Counted from the stretch's first letter, positions 8,735-18,949 are shown. The stretch: DNA of 64,000 nt from Pseudomonas sp. ERMR1:02 (GCF_002277815.1 NZ_NKJI01000003.1:248001-312000), one strand, 5' to 3'. A program made the numbers and translations. Notes: generated by a model not told the origin, from the letters alone.

Positions 8735-10204
8735 ATGCTCTCGATTACGGTTGAACCTTGCACCTTTGCCTTGTTCGGCGCCTTGGGCGATCTGGCCCTG
8801 CGCAAGTTGTTTCCTGCCCTGTATCAACTTGATGGCGCCGGCCTGTTGCACGAGGACACGCGAATCATCGCGCTGGCTCGTGAGACAGGCAGCGAACAAG
8901 AGCATCTGGCGTTCATCGCCGCCGAGCTGCGCCGCTACGTCGGTGCCAAAGAGCTGGACGAAGCCGTGGTCGAGCGCTTCCTCGCCCGCCTGACGTATCT
9001 GCACGTCGATTTCATGAAGTCTGAAGACTATGTGGCCCTGGCTGAACAGGCTGGTAGTGCACAACGGGTCATTGCCTATTTCGCCACGCCGGCAGCGGTG
9101 TACGGTGCGATCTGCGAGAACCTGGCGAAGGTGGGGCTGGCGCAAAACACCCGCGTGGTGCTGGAAAAGCCAATCGGTTCGGACCTGGAATCCTCGCGCA
9201 AGGTCAACGATGCCGTGGCGCAGTTCTTCCCGGAGAACCGCACCTACCGCATCGACCATTACCTGGGCAAGGAAACGGTGCAGAACCTGATCGCCCTGCG
9301 TTTCGCCAACAGCCTGTTCGAAACCCAGTGGAACCAGAATTATATTTCCCACGTGGAAATCACCGTGGCCGAGAAGGTCGGCATCGAAGGCCGCTGGGGC
9401 TACTTCGACAAGGCCGGCCAGCTGCGGGACATGATCCAGAATCACCTGCTGCAACTGCTCTGCCTGATCGCCATGGACCCGCCGGCCGACCTGTCCGCCG
9501 ACAGCATTCGCGACGAGAAAGTCAAAGTGCTCAAGGCGCTGGCGCCGATCAGTCCGGAAGGCCTGACCACCCAGGTGGTGCGCGGCCAGTACATCGCCGG
9601 CCACAGCGAAGGCAAATCGGTACCGGGTTACCTGGAAGAACCGAATTCCAACACCCAGAGCGACACCGAAACCTTCGTCGCCTTGCGTGCCGATATCCGC
9701 AACTGGCGCTGGGCCGGCGTGCCGTTTTACCTGCGCACGGGCAAGCGCATGCCGCAGAAACTGTCGCAGATCGTCATCCACTTCAAGGAACCATCGCATT
9801 ACATCTTCGCTCCCGAGCAGCGCCTGCAAATCAGCAACAAGCTGATTATCCGCCTGCAACCGGATGAAGGCATTTCCTTGCGCGTGATGACTAAAGATCA
9901 AGGTCTGGATAAAGGCATGCAGCTGCGCAGCGGTCCGTTGCAGCTGAATTTTTCCGACACCTGGCGCAGCGCACGGATTCCCGATGCCTACGAGCGGTTG
10001 TTGCTGGAAGTGATGCGCGGCAATCAGAACCTGTTTGTCCGTAAAGATGAAATCGAAGCCGCGTGGAAGTGGTGTGACCAGTTGATCGCCGGGTGGAAAA
10101 AATCCGGTGATGCACCCAAGCCGTACGCGGCCGGGTCCTGGGGACCGATGAGTTCCATTGCTCTGATCACGCGGGACGGGAGGTCGTGGTATGGCGATAT
10201 CTGA
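8735..10204 (+). CDS. zwf: Glucose-6-phosphate 1-dehydrogenase
   Basis: A 489-residue enzyme that oxidises glucose-6-phosphate to 6-phosphogluconolactone, making NAD(P)H. The Rossmann nucleotide-binding motif [11 protein letters not shown] is at residues 13-23, and the active-site signature RIDHYLGKE (catalytic His, substrate-binding Lys) is at 172-180. The start at ATG 8735 gives the N-terminus usual for Pseudomonas Zwf. The 3' end overlaps pgl by 14 bp. This is the first gene of zwf-pgl-eda, the oxidative entry to the Entner-Doudoroff pathway, under HexR control. Confidence 0.97.
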   Translation: MLSITVEPCTFALFGALGDLALRKLFPALYQLDGAGLLHEDTRIIALARETGSEQEHLAFIAAELRRYVGAKELDEAVVERFLARLTYLHVDFMKSEDYVALAEQAGSAQRVIAYFATPAAVYGAICENLAKVGLAQNTRVVLEKPIGSDLESSRKVNDAVAQFFPENRTYRIDHYLGKETVQNLIALRFANSLFETQWNQNYISHVEITVAEKVGIEGRWGYFDKAGQLRDMIQNHLLQLLCLIAMDPPADLSADSIRDEKVKVLKALAPISPEGLTTQVVRGQYIAGHSEGKSVPGYLEEPNSNTQSDTETFVALRADIRNWRWAGVPFYLRTGKRMPQKLSQIVIHFKEPSHYIFAPEQRLQISNKLIIRLQPDEGISLRVMTKDQGLDKGMQLRSGPLQLNFSDTWRSARIPDAYERLLLEVMRGNQNLFVRKDEIEAAWKWCDQLIAGWKKSGDAPKPYAAGSWGPMSSIALITRDGRSWYGDI

Positions 10205-10904
10205 TTTGAAACTGCCTCAGGGCGTCAGCGCCCGTGAGTTCAAGAGCCCGGTGTTGTTGGCTGAAGCCTTGGCACTGAACGTGGCCAAACAACTGAGCGA
10301 TGCGATCGACGCCCAGGGCGCCGCGACCCTGGTGGTGTCCGGTGGTCGCAGTCCGGTGGCTTTTTTCCAGCACCTGGCCAAGCAGGCGCTGGACTGGTCG
10401 AACGTGGTGGTCAGTCTGGCGGACGAGCGCTGGGTGCCGGTGGAACATGCCGACAGCAATGCCGGTCTGCTCAAGAAATATCTGTTGCAAGGCCCGGCGG
10501 CCAAGGCGCAGTTCCTGAACCTTTACAGCGCCGCCGCCAACCTTGATCAGGCGGCTGAGCAGGCTGACCGTTTGCTCGCCGAATTGCCGGCGATCGACGT
10601 GCTGGTGCTGGGCATGGGCGATGACGGCCACACCGCGTCGCTGTTCCCCAACAGCCCGAACCTCGCCGAAGCCTTGCAGGCCGACGGCACCCGTCGCTGC
10701 TACCCAATGCTGGCGCCGACCGTGCCGCATCAGCGTTTGACCATGAGTCGAGCACTGCTGGCTTCGGCCAAACATAAAGTTCTGTCGATTTCCGGTCAGT
10801 CCAAGCTGACCACCCTTGATACCGCACTGGCCGGTGACGATGTCGCCGCATCGCCGATCCGCGCATTTCTGCAACCCACGTTAGAGATTTACTGGTGCCC
10901 ATGA
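10191..10904 (+). CDS. pgl: 6-phosphogluconolactonase
   Basis: A 237-residue DevB-type lactonase that hydrolyses 6-phosphogluconolactone to 6-phosphogluconate. It has the family motifs VVSGGRSP (about 46-53), LADERWVP (about 76-83) and [14 protein letters not shown] (about 138-151) that shape the phosphate site. It overlaps zwf by 14 bp, so the two steps are translationally coupled. Confidence 0.96.
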   Translation: MAISDLKLPQGVSAREFKSPVLLAEALALNVAKQLSDAIDAQGAATLVVSGGRSPVAFFQHLAKQALDWSNVVVSLADERWVPVEHADSNAGLLKKYLLQGPAAKAQFLNLYSAAANLDQAAEQADRLLAELPAIDVLVLGMGDDGHTASLFPNSPNLAEALQADGTRRCYPMLAPTVPHQRLTMSRALLASAKHKVLSISGQSKLTTLDTALAGDDVAASPIRAFLQPTLEIYWCP

Positions 10905-10921
10905 GCCAAGGAACAGCCGCT

Positions 10922-11587
10922 ATGACAAACCCATCCCCGACCGTTTCCATGGCGGATAAAGTTGCCCTGATCGACAGCCTCTGCGTCAGGGCGCGGATCC
11001 TGCCGGTGATCACCATCGCTCGCGAACAGGACGTGTTGCCGCTGGCCGATGCCCTCGCAGCCGGAGGCCTTACCGCCCTGGAAGTGACCCTGCGTTCGCA
11101 GTTCGGCCTCAAGGCCATCCAGATCCTGCGTGAGCAGCGTCCGGAACTGGTGACCGGTGCCGGTACGGTGCTCGATCGCCACATGCTGGCCGCTGCCGAA
11201 GCGGCGGGTTCGCAGTTCATCGTCACGCCGGGCATCACTCGCGATCTGCTGGAAGCCAGCGTCGAAAGCCCGATTCCACTGCTGCCGGGCATCAGCAATG
11301 CCTCGGGCATCATGGAAGGCTACGGCCTGGGCTATCGCCGCTTCAAGCTGTTCCCGGCGGAAGTCAGTGGTGGCGTCGCGGCCATCAAGGCCCTGGGCGG
11401 CCCGTTCGGCGAAGTGAAATTCTGCCCGACCGGCGGCGTAGGTCCGGCCAATATCAAGAGCTACATGGCGCTGAAAAACGTCATGTGCGTGGGCGGTAGC
11501 TGGATGCTTGATCCTGAGTGGATCAAGAACGGCGACTGGGCCCGCATTCAGGAATGCACCGCCGAGGCCTTGGCGCTGCTGGACTGA
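10922..11587 (+). CDS. eda: 2-dehydro-3-deoxy-6-phosphogluconate (KDPG) aldolase
   Basis: A 221-residue class-I aldolase that splits KDPG to pyruvate and glyceraldehyde-3-phosphate. Visible motifs are LPVITI, GLTALEVTLRS (catalytic Glu), VTGAGTVLD, FIVTPG and RFKLFPAE with the Schiff-base Lys, plus CPTGGVG. ATG 10922 is chosen because AAGGA lies 9 bp upstream. Other in-frame starts are ATG 10901, overlapping the pgl stop as ATGA, and GTG 10895. It is the last gene of the operon, followed by a hairpin terminator. Confidence 0.95.
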   Translation: MTNPSPTVSMADKVALIDSLCVRARILPVITIAREQDVLPLADALAAGGLTALEVTLRSQFGLKAIQILREQRPELVTGAGTVLDRHMLAAAEAAGSQFIVTPGITRDLLEASVESPIPLLPGISNASGIMEGYGLGYRRFKLFPAEVSGGVAAIKALGGPFGEVKFCPTGGVGPANIKSYMALKNVMCVGGSWMLDPEWIKNGDWARIQECTAEALALLD

Positions 11588-11623
11588 TCTTCACCTGACA
11601 CTCGTTGTGTGTTCTACGGCTTT

Positions 11624-11656
11624 ACGGTGCGCTTGGTCGGTGCACCGTTTTTTTTG
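11624..11656 (+). terminator. Rho-independent terminator after eda
   Basis: A 7-bp stem ACGGTGC/GCACCGT with an 11-nt loop is followed by eight T residues. Confidence 0.85.
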
Positions 11657-11668
11657 CCTGAAAAAGAC

Positions 11669-11760
11669 CTGTAGGAGCGAGGCTTGCCCGCGAAGAACGA
11701 TGACGCGGTGTGTCTGTTTGACCGCGGCGCCCCCTTCGCGGGCAAGCCTCGCTCCTACAG
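11669..11760. repeat. REP doublet (REPIN) between convergent genes
   Basis: CTGTAGGAGCGAGGCTTGCC and its complement ending at 11760 form an inverted pair between eda and the aminotransferase gene. Confidence 0.9.
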
Positions 11761-11765
11761 GGGCA

Positions 11766-12946
11766 TCAGCGCAATTCTGTAAGTGCCGTGACTAGCCGCA
11801 GAATGTGCTCGGCGGTGGTGGTCAAGCCAGGGGTGATGCGGATGCACGGGCCGCACGCCGCGCCGCTGCGCACCACGGTGAACAGGTTGTAGTCGCTGAG
11901 CAACCGCTCGACCATCGCCTGCTGATCGGCGTGTGCGGTGAAGCGCAGGGAGGTGATGCCGCAGTACAGCCGTGGGTCATCCGGGGTCAAAACTTCAATG
12001 CCTGGCAGTTCGCGCGCTGGACGGACCCACAAATTGCGCAGGTAGTTGAGCCGCGCACCCTTGGCGGCGGAACCGCCCATCGCGTGATGCTCCTCAATGA
12101 CCAGCGGCAAGGTCAGCAGCGCCGGGATATTCGGTGTGCTGTAGGGCGTGCGGGCGCGAATGTCGGTGACCGGGTAATGCATTTCGCCCATGTCCGGGTC
12201 GATGTCCGCCAGGCGCTCGGGGCGATATAGAGGAAGCCCAGGGTCAGTGGCGCACCGATCCACTTGTGCAGGTTGTAGGCGGCGAACTCGATGCCCAGTT
12301 CATCGAGGTTGAATTCGAACTGGCCCAGTGCATGGGCGCCGTCAAGAATCACATCGATGTCGTGCTCCTTCGCTGCGGCGGCAATAGCCTGCACTGGCAT
12401 CACCAGACCGGTGCGATGGGTGACGTGGGTCAGGGCCATCAGCTTGAGTCGCGGATAACGCGCGAAGGTTTCACGGTAGGTGGCGAGCAAACTGTCGAAG
12501 CTGGCGGGGTGCTGGTGTTCGATCTCGATCACCTCGACACCGCGATGTTTGGCCAGCCAGCGCATGGCGCCCTTGACGGTGTCGTACTCTAGATCGCAGA
12601 TCAGCACCTGATCACCGGGTTGCAGGCGGTTGTAGTTGCGGATCAACGACTGCAAACCGTCAGAGGCATTGCGGGTGAGGGCGACGGCTTCGGCGGGAAC
12701 GCCGATCAGCTTGGCCACCAGCGCCTGGATCTTCACGCTCTCGCCCTGTTCGAAGCGTTGACGAACATGAACCGAGTTGCCGCGGTTGATCAGTTCGATG
12801 TTGCGCTGATACTCCTCGACCACCGTGCGCGACATGCGCCCGAAGTAACCGTTTTCCAGATTGATCGGGCCGGGCTGGACGTCGTAGCGGTCGGCAAAGG
12901 TATGCCAGAAGGCTTCATCACGGGCGCGGCGAGTGTTATCGGGCAT
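11766..12946 (-). pseudogene. Class-V aminotransferase-fold PLP enzyme (isopenicillin-N-epimerase-like), frameshifted
   Basis: From ATG at 12946 the first approximately 244 residues read as a CsdA/NifS-like PLP fold. LTRNASDGLQ may cover the cofactor phosphate, ILDGAHALGQ carries the PLP-binding Asp, and YNLHKWIGAP has the Schiff-base Lys. After FLYIAP the frame breaks at 12218/12219; one missing C on the + strand restores PERLADIDPDMG... and runs to TGA at 11766. The repaired length is 393 residues. The substrate is unknown; relatives are called isopenicillin N epimerase or kynureninase-like without proof. Probably a sequencing error, though a true pseudogene is possible. Confidence 0.85.
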
Positions 12947-12977
12947 GGGCTACTCAATCAGAGGCGGGAAGAGTGAA

Positions 12978-13214
12978 TCAGTGGCGAGGGGCGGGTTTGC
13001 CATGTTTGGCGCGCAGCGGTTCGAGTAATTCAGACAGGCCGTTGTGATCGATTTCCTGCATCAGCGCCAGTAGGCCACCCAAGTCACCATGGGGGAAACC
13101 TTGCCGGGCGAACCAGTTAAGGTAAGGACCGGGCAAGTCCGCAATGATTCGGCCTTTGTATTTGCCAAAGGGCATTTCGCGGGTTATCAGCAGTTCGAGC
13201 TTTTCAGGGTTCAT
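12978..13214 (-). CDS. DUF3820 family protein (putative quorum-sensing-regulated virulence factor)
   Basis: A 78-residue protein with the family's core MPFGKYKGRIIADLP followed by YLNWFARQGFP. It is soluble, with no signal peptide. Its function is unproven; the family name comes from an annotated Pfam group. It starts at ATG 13214 and lies upstream of the aminotransferase gene on the same strand, 31 bp away, so co-transcription is likely. Confidence 0.85.
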   Translation of the reverse strand: MNPEKLELLITREMPFGKYKGRIIADLPGPYLNWFARQGFPHGDLGGLLALMQEIDHNGLSELLEPLRAKHGKPAPRH

Positions 13215-13417
13215 GACTCAGTCGTCTTTATTCAATCGTTTTGGAAAATACAGGCATTCTGCATGCAGGCCAATTGACAGATCATGCAAAAAAAACGGAT
13301 ACAGATTCATTGATTAAATATAACTATCTGAAAAATAACGATTAATTTGTCGACTCGAAGCTGGCATGCGCTCTGCACTGAATAAGGCATCTTTCATCAA
13401 CCGCAAGGAATTGAAAA

Positions 13418-13885
13418 ATGACCGATATGAACAAAGAAGCGATTTCTGTACTCAACGACCTGATTGAAACCAGCAAAGACGGTCAGGAAGGGTTCAAGAC
13501 TTGCGCTGAAGACATCAAACACCCTGAACTCAAAACCTTGTTCGTGCAACGCTCGGCTGAATGTGCAACCTCAGCCGCGGAATTGCAGAGTGCGGTGCGT
13601 TCGATGGGTGGCGATCCGGAAACTTCCACCAGTGTCAGTGGCGACATGCACCGCCGATGGGTCGATGTGAAGTCGATGTTTACCGGCAAGGATGAAGAGG
13701 CTGTGCTGAACGAAGCCGAGCGTGGTGAAGACCATGCAATGAAGGCTTACCGTGAAGCGATGGAAAAAATCAACAAACACAACCTGGTGGGTATTCGTGA
13801 CATCGTTGAACGTCAGTACCACGGCGTGCAACGTAACCACGATCAGGTAAAAGCCCTGCGTAACCAGGCGCGCGCACGCTCGTAA
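13418..13885 (+). CDS. PA2169-family four-helix-bundle protein (DUF2383)
   Basis: A 155-residue helical protein with no membrane segment. It has the pattern of a ferritin-like bundle: conserved acidic and His residues in helices around 20-45, 50-70, 85-110 and 115-145, including EAERGEDHAMKAYREAM. The role is unknown; members are often stress- or stationary-phase-induced. CAAGGAATTG precedes the ATG. The 200-bp AT-rich upstream region probably holds a strong promoter. A terminator follows at 13903. Confidence 0.88.
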   Translation: MTDMNKEAISVLNDLIETSKDGQEGFKTCAEDIKHPELKTLFVQRSAECATSAAELQSAVRSMGGDPETSTSVSGDMHRRWVDVKSMFTGKDEEAVLNEAERGEDHAMKAYREAMEKINKHNLVGIRDIVERQYHGVQRNHDQVKALRNQARARS

Positions 13886-13902
13886 GCGTTCGTTAGCTGT
13901 CA

Positions 13903-13930
13903 AAAACGCCAGCCAGTCTGGCGTTTTTTT
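13903..13930 (+). terminator. Rho-independent terminator
   Basis: AACGCCAG-CCAGT-CTGGCGTT is an 8-bp perfect stem preceded by A residues and followed by T7. Confidence 0.92.
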
Positions 13931-14042
13931 GTGCCTTGGATATAGCACTGGACGGGGTATAGATAGCTAGCTAATAATTTGTTTTTCAAGGTCTTCGGCC
14001 TTGGCCGTCTATTGTTAAAACTTCTTTCCATGAGTCCTGTCC

Positions 14043-16031
14043 GTGCCTATTACTTTTCAGGCTTTGTTCGCGCCTGACCGCCGTGCCTTGCAGTTCGCGA
14101 TCAAGACCTTGATCGGCGGCGGCCTGGCGCTGTGGCTGGCGTTGCGTTGGGGCCTGGAACAACCGGCCTGGGCATTGATGACCGCGTTTATCGTGGCGCA
14201 GCCGTTGTCCGGGATGGTGCTGCAAAAAGGTCTGGCGCGGCTGCTGGGCACCCTGGTCGGGACGATCATGTCGGTGGTGTTCATGGGCGCATTCGCCCAG
14301 ACACCCTGGCTGTTTCTGTTGGCCCTGGCGTTGTGGCTTGGGTTGTGTACCGCGAGTTCGACCCTGTTGCGTAGCGCGTGGTCCTATTCATTCGTGCTGG
14401 CCGGGTACACGGTGGCGATCATTGCCTTGCCGGCCATTACCCATCCGCTGACGGTGTTCGATCAGGCCGTGGCCCGATGCACGGAAATCTGCCTGGGGAT
14501 TATCTGCGCCACCGCCAGCAGCGCTTTGCTTTGGCCGATGCGTGTCGAACAGCAATTGTCAGTTCAGGCGCGGGCAGCCTGGCAAAGCGGCATGAATGCC
14601 GCGCGGGCGACTCTGGCCGGGGACGGTCAGGCACGTAAAGGGTTGCTGGAAATCCTCGGCAGAATCGTCGCGGTGGATGCCCAGCGCGAGCACGCCTGGT
14701 TCGAAGGCCGCCGTGGTCGGCAACGTGCGCGGGCGATCAGTGGCTTGAGTCAGAAACTGCTGATGCTGCTGCGCATCGCCCGTTCCGTGCGTCGGCAGTG
14801 GAAGCAGTTGGAGCCGCAGGAAGCCACGCAATTGATGCCTTGGATGGACGAGGTTCAGGGCGCATTGAACGGTGCCGATGCCTCGACCCTGCAAGCCTTG
14901 CGCCCACGTTTGCTCGACGCTTCCCATGACCCGCACATCAGCTGCGCGCAAAGTTATTGTCTGGTGCGCTTCACCTTGCTGATGGACACCGCCATGGCGG
15001 CGAATGCGGCGTTGCAAGCGGTGGAGCAGGGCAGTGAGACGGTCGCGCCACCAACACCCCTGGCACCGCACCGCGACCTGTCGTTGGCCCTGGTGTTCGG
15101 TGCGCGCAGCGCGCTGGCGTTTCTGGTGGTCTCGTGTTTCTGGCTGGCGACCGCCTGGCCCGCCGCAGCCGGTGCGCTGGTGCTGACGTGTGTGGTGTGC
15201 AGCCTGTTTGCCAGCCGCGAAAACGGCGCGCAGATCGGCATGAGTTTTATGCGCGGGATTTTTCTGGCCATTCCGGCGGCGTTTATCGTCGGGCAGATTC
15301 TGCTGCCGCAATGGAGCAGTTTCGCGATGCTCTGCCTGGCCATGGGTGTGCCGTTATTCTTCGGTGCGTTGGGCATGGCCAAGCCGCAGATCGGTGCGAC
15401 GGCTACTTCGTTCTGTTTGCACTTCATTGTGCTGGTGGCGCCGCTGAACGTGATGAAGTTCGATGTCGCCGTGTTCTTCAATAGCGCGCAAGCCATGGTG
15501 GTCGGCGTAGGCGCGGCGGTGCTGGCGTTCCATCTGCTGATCTTGCGCAACCCGGCGTGGCATGGTCGACGATTACTGGCCGCAACGCTCGACGATCTGG
15601 TGCGCCTGACCCGGCGCAGTCTGCCCGGCGCCGAGAGCTGGTTCGGCGGGCGCATGGCTGATCGTCTGCTACAACTGGCGCGTCACTATCCGCAGCTTCC
15701 GGAGCCAGCGCGCAGTCGCTGGGACGACGGCTTGCTCGGCCTGGACATCGGTGACGAACTGCTGCACCTGCGCTTGAGCCTGGCGGTGGCGCAGTTACCA
15801 GTCACCGCGTCGCAACAGCGCTACCTCGAACAGCTTGAAAAAATTTTGCGGCAAGGCCCGGCCGCCAGTCGCGCCGAGGCGTTGGCCGAGCCAAGTGCGG
15901 CCTTGCTGCAAACCTTGTACGCCTTGCCCCCCAGCGATGCGGTGAAGCTGGCCCAGGGCGCGGTGCTGCAACTGCAAAACAGCTGGCGTGCCTGGTGCCG
16001 TCAGCAGGAGGAAGCTCATGGGCTTGCGTGA
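14043..16031 (+). CDS. FUSC family inner-membrane efflux protein (AaeB-like)
   Basis: A 662-residue protein with two repeats of about six membrane segments (roughly residues 15-165 and 345-500), each followed by a cytosolic domain. This is the architecture of the AaeB/MdtO aromatic-acid exporter family. It probably exports aromatic or weak organic acids with the DUF1656 and HlyD-type partners downstream. The start is GTG 14043, with no strong Shine-Dalgarno and no in-frame ATG close by. The 3' end overlaps the next gene by 14 bp. Confidence 0.88.
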   Translation: MPITFQALFAPDRRALQFAIKTLIGGGLALWLALRWGLEQPAWALMTAFIVAQPLSGMVLQKGLARLLGTLVGTIMSVVFMGAFAQTPWLFLLALALWLGLCTASSTLLRSAWSYSFVLAGYTVAIIALPAITHPLTVFDQAVARCTEICLGIICATASSALLWPMRVEQQLSVQARAAWQSGMNAARATLAGDGQARKGLLEILGRIVAVDAQREHAWFEGRRGRQRARAISGLSQKLLMLLRIARSVRRQWKQLEPQEATQLMPWMDEVQGALNGADASTLQALRPRLLDASHDPHISCAQSYCLVRFTLLMDTAMAANAALQAVEQGSETVAPPTPLAPHRDLSLALVFGARSALAFLVVSCFWLATAWPAAAGALVLTCVVCSLFASRENGAQIGMSFMRGIFLAIPAAFIVGQILLPQWSSFAMLCLAMGVPLFFGALGMAKPQIGATATSFCLHFIVLVAPLNVMKFDVAVFFNSAQAMVVGVGAAVLAFHLLILRNPAWHGRRLLAATLDDLVRLTRRSLPGAESWFGGRMADRLLQLARHYPQLPEPARSRWDDGLLGLDIGDELLHLRLSLAVAQLPVTASQQRYLEQLEKILRQGPAASRAEALAEPSAALLQTLYALPPSDAVKLAQGAVLQLQNSWRAWCRQQEEAHGLA

Positions 16032-16224
16032 GTGGTCGGTGGGCGGCGTGCTGCTCAGCCCGTTTCTGATTTATGTGGTGTTGGCGCTGCTGGTGACCGG
16101 CGCCTTGCGCCTGCTGTTGCGCCTGACCCCGGTGGGCCGCTGGATCTGGCATGAAGCGTTATTCGATTGCGCCTTGTACGTCTGTGTATTGACCGTGATC
16201 ACCGTCGTCCTCGGACCTTTATAA
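16018..16224 (+). CDS. DUF1656 small inner-membrane protein (AaeX-like)
   Basis: A 68-residue protein with two hydrophobic helices (about 11-33 and 47-67). An AGGAGG ribosome site at 16006-16011 fixes the ATG at 16018, inside the end of the FUSC gene. DUF1656 proteins always accompany FUSC and HlyD-type subunits; the exact role in the pump is unknown. Confidence 0.9.
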   Translation: MGLREWSVGGVLLSPFLIYVVLALLVTGALRLLLRLTPVGRWIWHEALFDCALYVCVLTVITVVLGPL

Positions 16225-16234
16225 GGAGTTGAAC

Positions 16235-17097
16235 ATGCGTACATTCGTACGTGTCGCGGTAACCCTGTGCCTGGTGGCAGTGGCGATTTTTGCCGGTTTT
16301 CATCTGTGGCAGTACTACATGCTCACGCCCTGGACCCGCGATGCGCGCATTCGCGCCGATGTGGTGGTGATCGCCCCGGATGTGTCGGGTTGGGTGCGTG
16401 AACTCAAGGCCTCTGACAACCAGCAGGTGAAGGCGGGCGACTTGCTCTTGAGCATTGACCGCGACCGCTTCGAAGCTGCGCTGGAAAAGGCGCAAGCAGT
16501 GGTGCAAACCCGTCAGCAGCAACTCAATCTGCGCGAGCGCGAAGCCAGCCGTCGTGCCAGTCTCGGGCCGCAAGCGATCAGCGCCGAACTGCGCGAGAAC
16601 GCCCAAATCAACGCCGGCATCGCCCGCGGTGAACTGCGCGAAGCCCAGGCCGAAGCCAAGGCCGCCGAGATCAACCTGGCCCGCAGTCAAGTCCACGCCC
16701 CTCGCAACGGGCACATCACCAATCTGCGTCTGGCCGAAGGTAATTACGTGAATGCCGGGCAATCGGTAATGGCCTTGATCGACGATTCGACTTTCTACGT
16801 GCAGGCGTACTTCGAAGAAACCAAACTGCCGCGGATTCGCGTCGGCGACCCGGTGAAAGTCTGGTTGATGAGCGCCGGGGATGCGTTGCAGGGCCACGTT
16901 GAAAGCATCAGCCGCGGGATCACCGATCGCAATACCACGCCGGACGGCCAACTGCTGGCGGAGGTGGAGCCGACGTTCAACTGGGTCCGGCTCGCGCAAC
17001 GGATTCCGGTGCGGATCAAGCTGGACAAGGTGCCCGAAGGGATCAATTTAAGTTCGGGATGACGGCGAGTGTGCAGGTGCAGGAGGGGGAGCACTGA
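16235..17097 (+). CDS. HlyD/AaeA-type periplasmic adaptor subunit, frameshift at the extreme C-terminus
   Basis: A membrane-fusion protein with an N-terminal membrane anchor (about 8-28), then a biotinyl-lipoyl domain split by a coiled-coil hairpin (about 75-140, rich in Glu/Arg/Gln) and a beta-barrel (FYVQAYFEETKLPRI). It links the FUSC pump to an outer-membrane channel. As written the frame stops at 17062 after NLSSG. Restoring one G in the run at 17056-17058 gives GMTASVQVQEGEH and a stop at 17097 (287 residues), the usual family ending. AAGGAG precedes ATG 16235. Confidence 0.87.
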
Positions 17098-17104
17098 GAC
17101 TGAT

Positions 17105-17135
17105 GATCGTTCCCACGCGGAGCGTGGGAACGATT
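17105..17135. repeat. Short palindromic repeat (GTTCCCACGC type)
   Basis: ATCGTTCCCACGC and its exact complement form a hairpin with a small loop between two convergent genes. The same arms bound the larger elements at 22757 and 44835. Confidence 0.85.
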
Positions 17136-17145
17136 AGCGGGAGGA

Positions 17146-17616
17146 TCAGCCGATGCTGATTGCCGGCAGCTCGGTCAGCGTCACGCTCTGCTGTTTGCGC
17201 GGCGCGAGGATTTCCGCCTCGCCATCCACCACCAACTCATCGCGCTGGTTGAACACACGAGTGGCAATGCGCACGCGGAATTTCGGCAGTTTTTCGAGGA
17301 TTTCCAGACGCACCGTCAGGGTGTCGCCAATTTTCACCGGCTTCTGAAAACTCATCTGCTGACCGAGGTAGATAGTGCCCGGCCCAGGCAACTCGCAGGC
17401 GACCGCGGCACTGATCAGCGCGCCGCTGAACATGCCGTGGGCGATGCGTTCCTTGAACATGGTGCTGGCGGCGTATTCGGCGTCCAGGTGCACCGGGTTG
17501 TGGTCTCCCGACATCGCGGCGAACAACTGAATGTCGCGCTCTTCGACCGTCTTGCTGAAGCTGGCGGTCTGGCCGACTTCGAGAGCTGCGTATGGGGTGT
17601 TGGTAACCTGGGTCAT
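17146..17616 (-). CDS. phaJ4: MaoC-family (R)-specific enoyl-CoA hydratase (PhaJ4-type)
   Basis: A 156-residue hot-dog-fold hydratase. The motif FAAMSGDHNPVHLDAEYA (residues about 32-49) carries the catalytic Asp and His of the MaoC family, followed by RIAHGMFSGALIS. It converts trans-2-enoyl-CoA to (R)-3-hydroxyacyl-CoA and thereby links beta-oxidation to polyhydroxyalkanoate synthesis. ATG 17616 is preferred because AGGAA is placed upstream. It neighbours a lipase-like hydrolase and two fadD genes, which supports a fatty-acid role. Confidence 0.88.
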   Translation of the reverse strand: MTQVTNTPYAALEVGQTASFSKTVEERDIQLFAAMSGDHNPVHLDAEYAASTMFKERIAHGMFSGALISAAVACELPGPGTIYLGQQMSFQKPVKIGDTLTVRLEILEKLPKFRVRIATRVFNQRDELVVDGEAEILAPRKQQSVTLTELPAISIG

Positions 17617-17658
17617 CTGTCTCAATTCCTGTGACGAATAAAAAGATTCACAAAAAAA

Positions 17659-18603
17659 CTATTCGGTTCGGTGTGGCCGGGGATTGCTCAGTGTCTGGTT
17701 GATCCAGGTCAGCACATCGGCGGTCACTTCATCGCGGTTGGTTTCGTTGAACAGTTCGTGCCGCGCCTGCGGGTAAATGGTCAGTTGCAGGCTCCGGTTG
17801 CCAGCCTCGCGCAAGGCGCCGGCCAGATCCTTCAGACGTTTGCCTTCGCTCACCGGATCACATTCGCCGCCGATTACCAGCAGCGGCAGGCCCGGATCGA
17901 TCTGGGCGAGATTGGACGCTTTGCTGATTTGCTGCAACCCACCGAGCAAATCGATCCACAGCTGATTGGTGCAACGAAAGCCGCAGAGCGGGTCGTTTGC
18001 GTACAGATCGACTTCCGTCGGATCGCGGCTGAGCCAGTCGAAACGGGTACGCGCCGGTTTGAATTGTTTATTGAACGAGCCGAATGACAACCATTCGATC
18101 AGCGCGCTGCGCCCTTTGAGGCCCTGGCGCAGGCGTTCGAAACGGGCAATTTGGCGTGCCGCGCGATAAAGGGCCACGGGCTGAAAGTTCGAGCCGCTGA
18201 GAATGGCGCCGTGCAGGCTGGCGCTGTGATGCAGAAGATACGCCTGGGCGATGTAGCTGCCCATGCTGTGGCCCAGTAACACGATCGGCGCGCCGGGATG
18301 TTGCTGGCCGAGGTGCTGGTTGAGGCACGCCAGATCACCGACCACTTTGGCCCAACCGCCTTCATCGGCGAAATGTCCGAGTGTCCCGTTTTCGGCAGTT
18401 TTGCCATGTCCGCGCATATCCGGGGCGTACACACCGTAGCCCTGATCACAGATTTTTTCCGCCAGACGCGCGTATCGGCCGCTGTGTTCCGCCATGCCGT
18501 GAGCCAGCAGAATCACTGCCTTGGGGCTGCCTGCGGGCAGCCACTGGTTGACGAAAAGACGGGTGCGGTCACTAGTAGTCAGCCAGAACGTATCGTGGAT
18601 CAT
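17659..18603 (-). CDS. Alpha/beta hydrolase, monoacylglycerol-lipase-like
   Basis: A 314-residue serine hydrolase. It has the oxyanion region LLAHGMAEHSGRY (about 34-46), the nucleophile elbow GHSMG (about 111-115), a late acid in VIGGECDPVSEG and the catalytic His in YPQARHEL. This pattern is typical of the serine aminopeptidase S33/monoacylglycerol lipase group. No signal peptide, so it acts in the cytosol. ATG 18603 is chosen because AAGGAATCGCG precedes it; the longer in-frame extension crosses a REP doublet and is rejected. It shares strand with phaJ4 and is divergent from fadD2. Confidence 0.88.
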   Translation of the reverse strand: MIHDTFWLTTSDRTRLFVNQWLPAGSPKAVILLAHGMAEHSGRYARLAEKICDQGYGVYAPDMRGHGKTAENGTLGHFADEGGWAKVVGDLACLNQHLGQQHPGAPIVLLGHSMGSYIAQAYLLHHSASLHGAILSGSNFQPVALYRAARQIARFERLRQGLKGRSALIEWLSFGSFNKQFKPARTRFDWLSRDPTEVDLYANDPLCGFRCTNQLWIDLLGGLQQISKASNLAQIDPGLPLLVIGGECDPVSEGKRLKDLAGALREAGNRSLQLTIYPQARHELFNETNRDEVTADVLTWINQTLSNPRPHRTE

Positions 18604-18632
18604 CGCGATTCCTTTGCTGGGGGCCGTTGCCT

Positions 18633-18734
18633 GTGTAGGAGCGAGTTTGCTCGCGATGGTCGTGAACGATAACGCGTACAACCTGATGTTTAGTGGTGCC
18701 CCTGGTTTTTTCGCGAGCAAGCTCGCTCCTACAG
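18633..18734. repeat. REP doublet (REPIN)
   Basis: GTAGGAGCGAGTTTGCTCGC and GCGAGCAAGCTCGCTCCTAC form an inverted pair upstream of the hydrolase gene, in the gap before fadD2. Confidence 0.88.
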
Positions 18735-18941
18735 TGAGCCGATTGCATTGTATAGCGCATCCTTCGTTGAGCGTCTGATCAGGCCGCGCCGCGGCAGCAA
18801 GATTCACACGATCTATGACGCACATGCGCATATTTGCCTGATTCGCCATAGCTGCTAGTGTCCGTGAAGCTCCGCTTTTCGGTTGTTTTTTTTTAAGAAA
18901 TGACAGAAAAGCGGCCCCGGATAGGTTCAGGTAAAGAGGAC

Positions 18942-18949
18942 AAGAACAA
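18942..18949 (+). promoter_or_regulatory. A-rich Hfq/Crc-type motif at the fadD2 start
   Basis: AAGAACAA immediately abuts the ATG and follows the Shine-Dalgarno AGAGGAC. It matches AANAANAA; regulation is inferred. Confidence 0.45.
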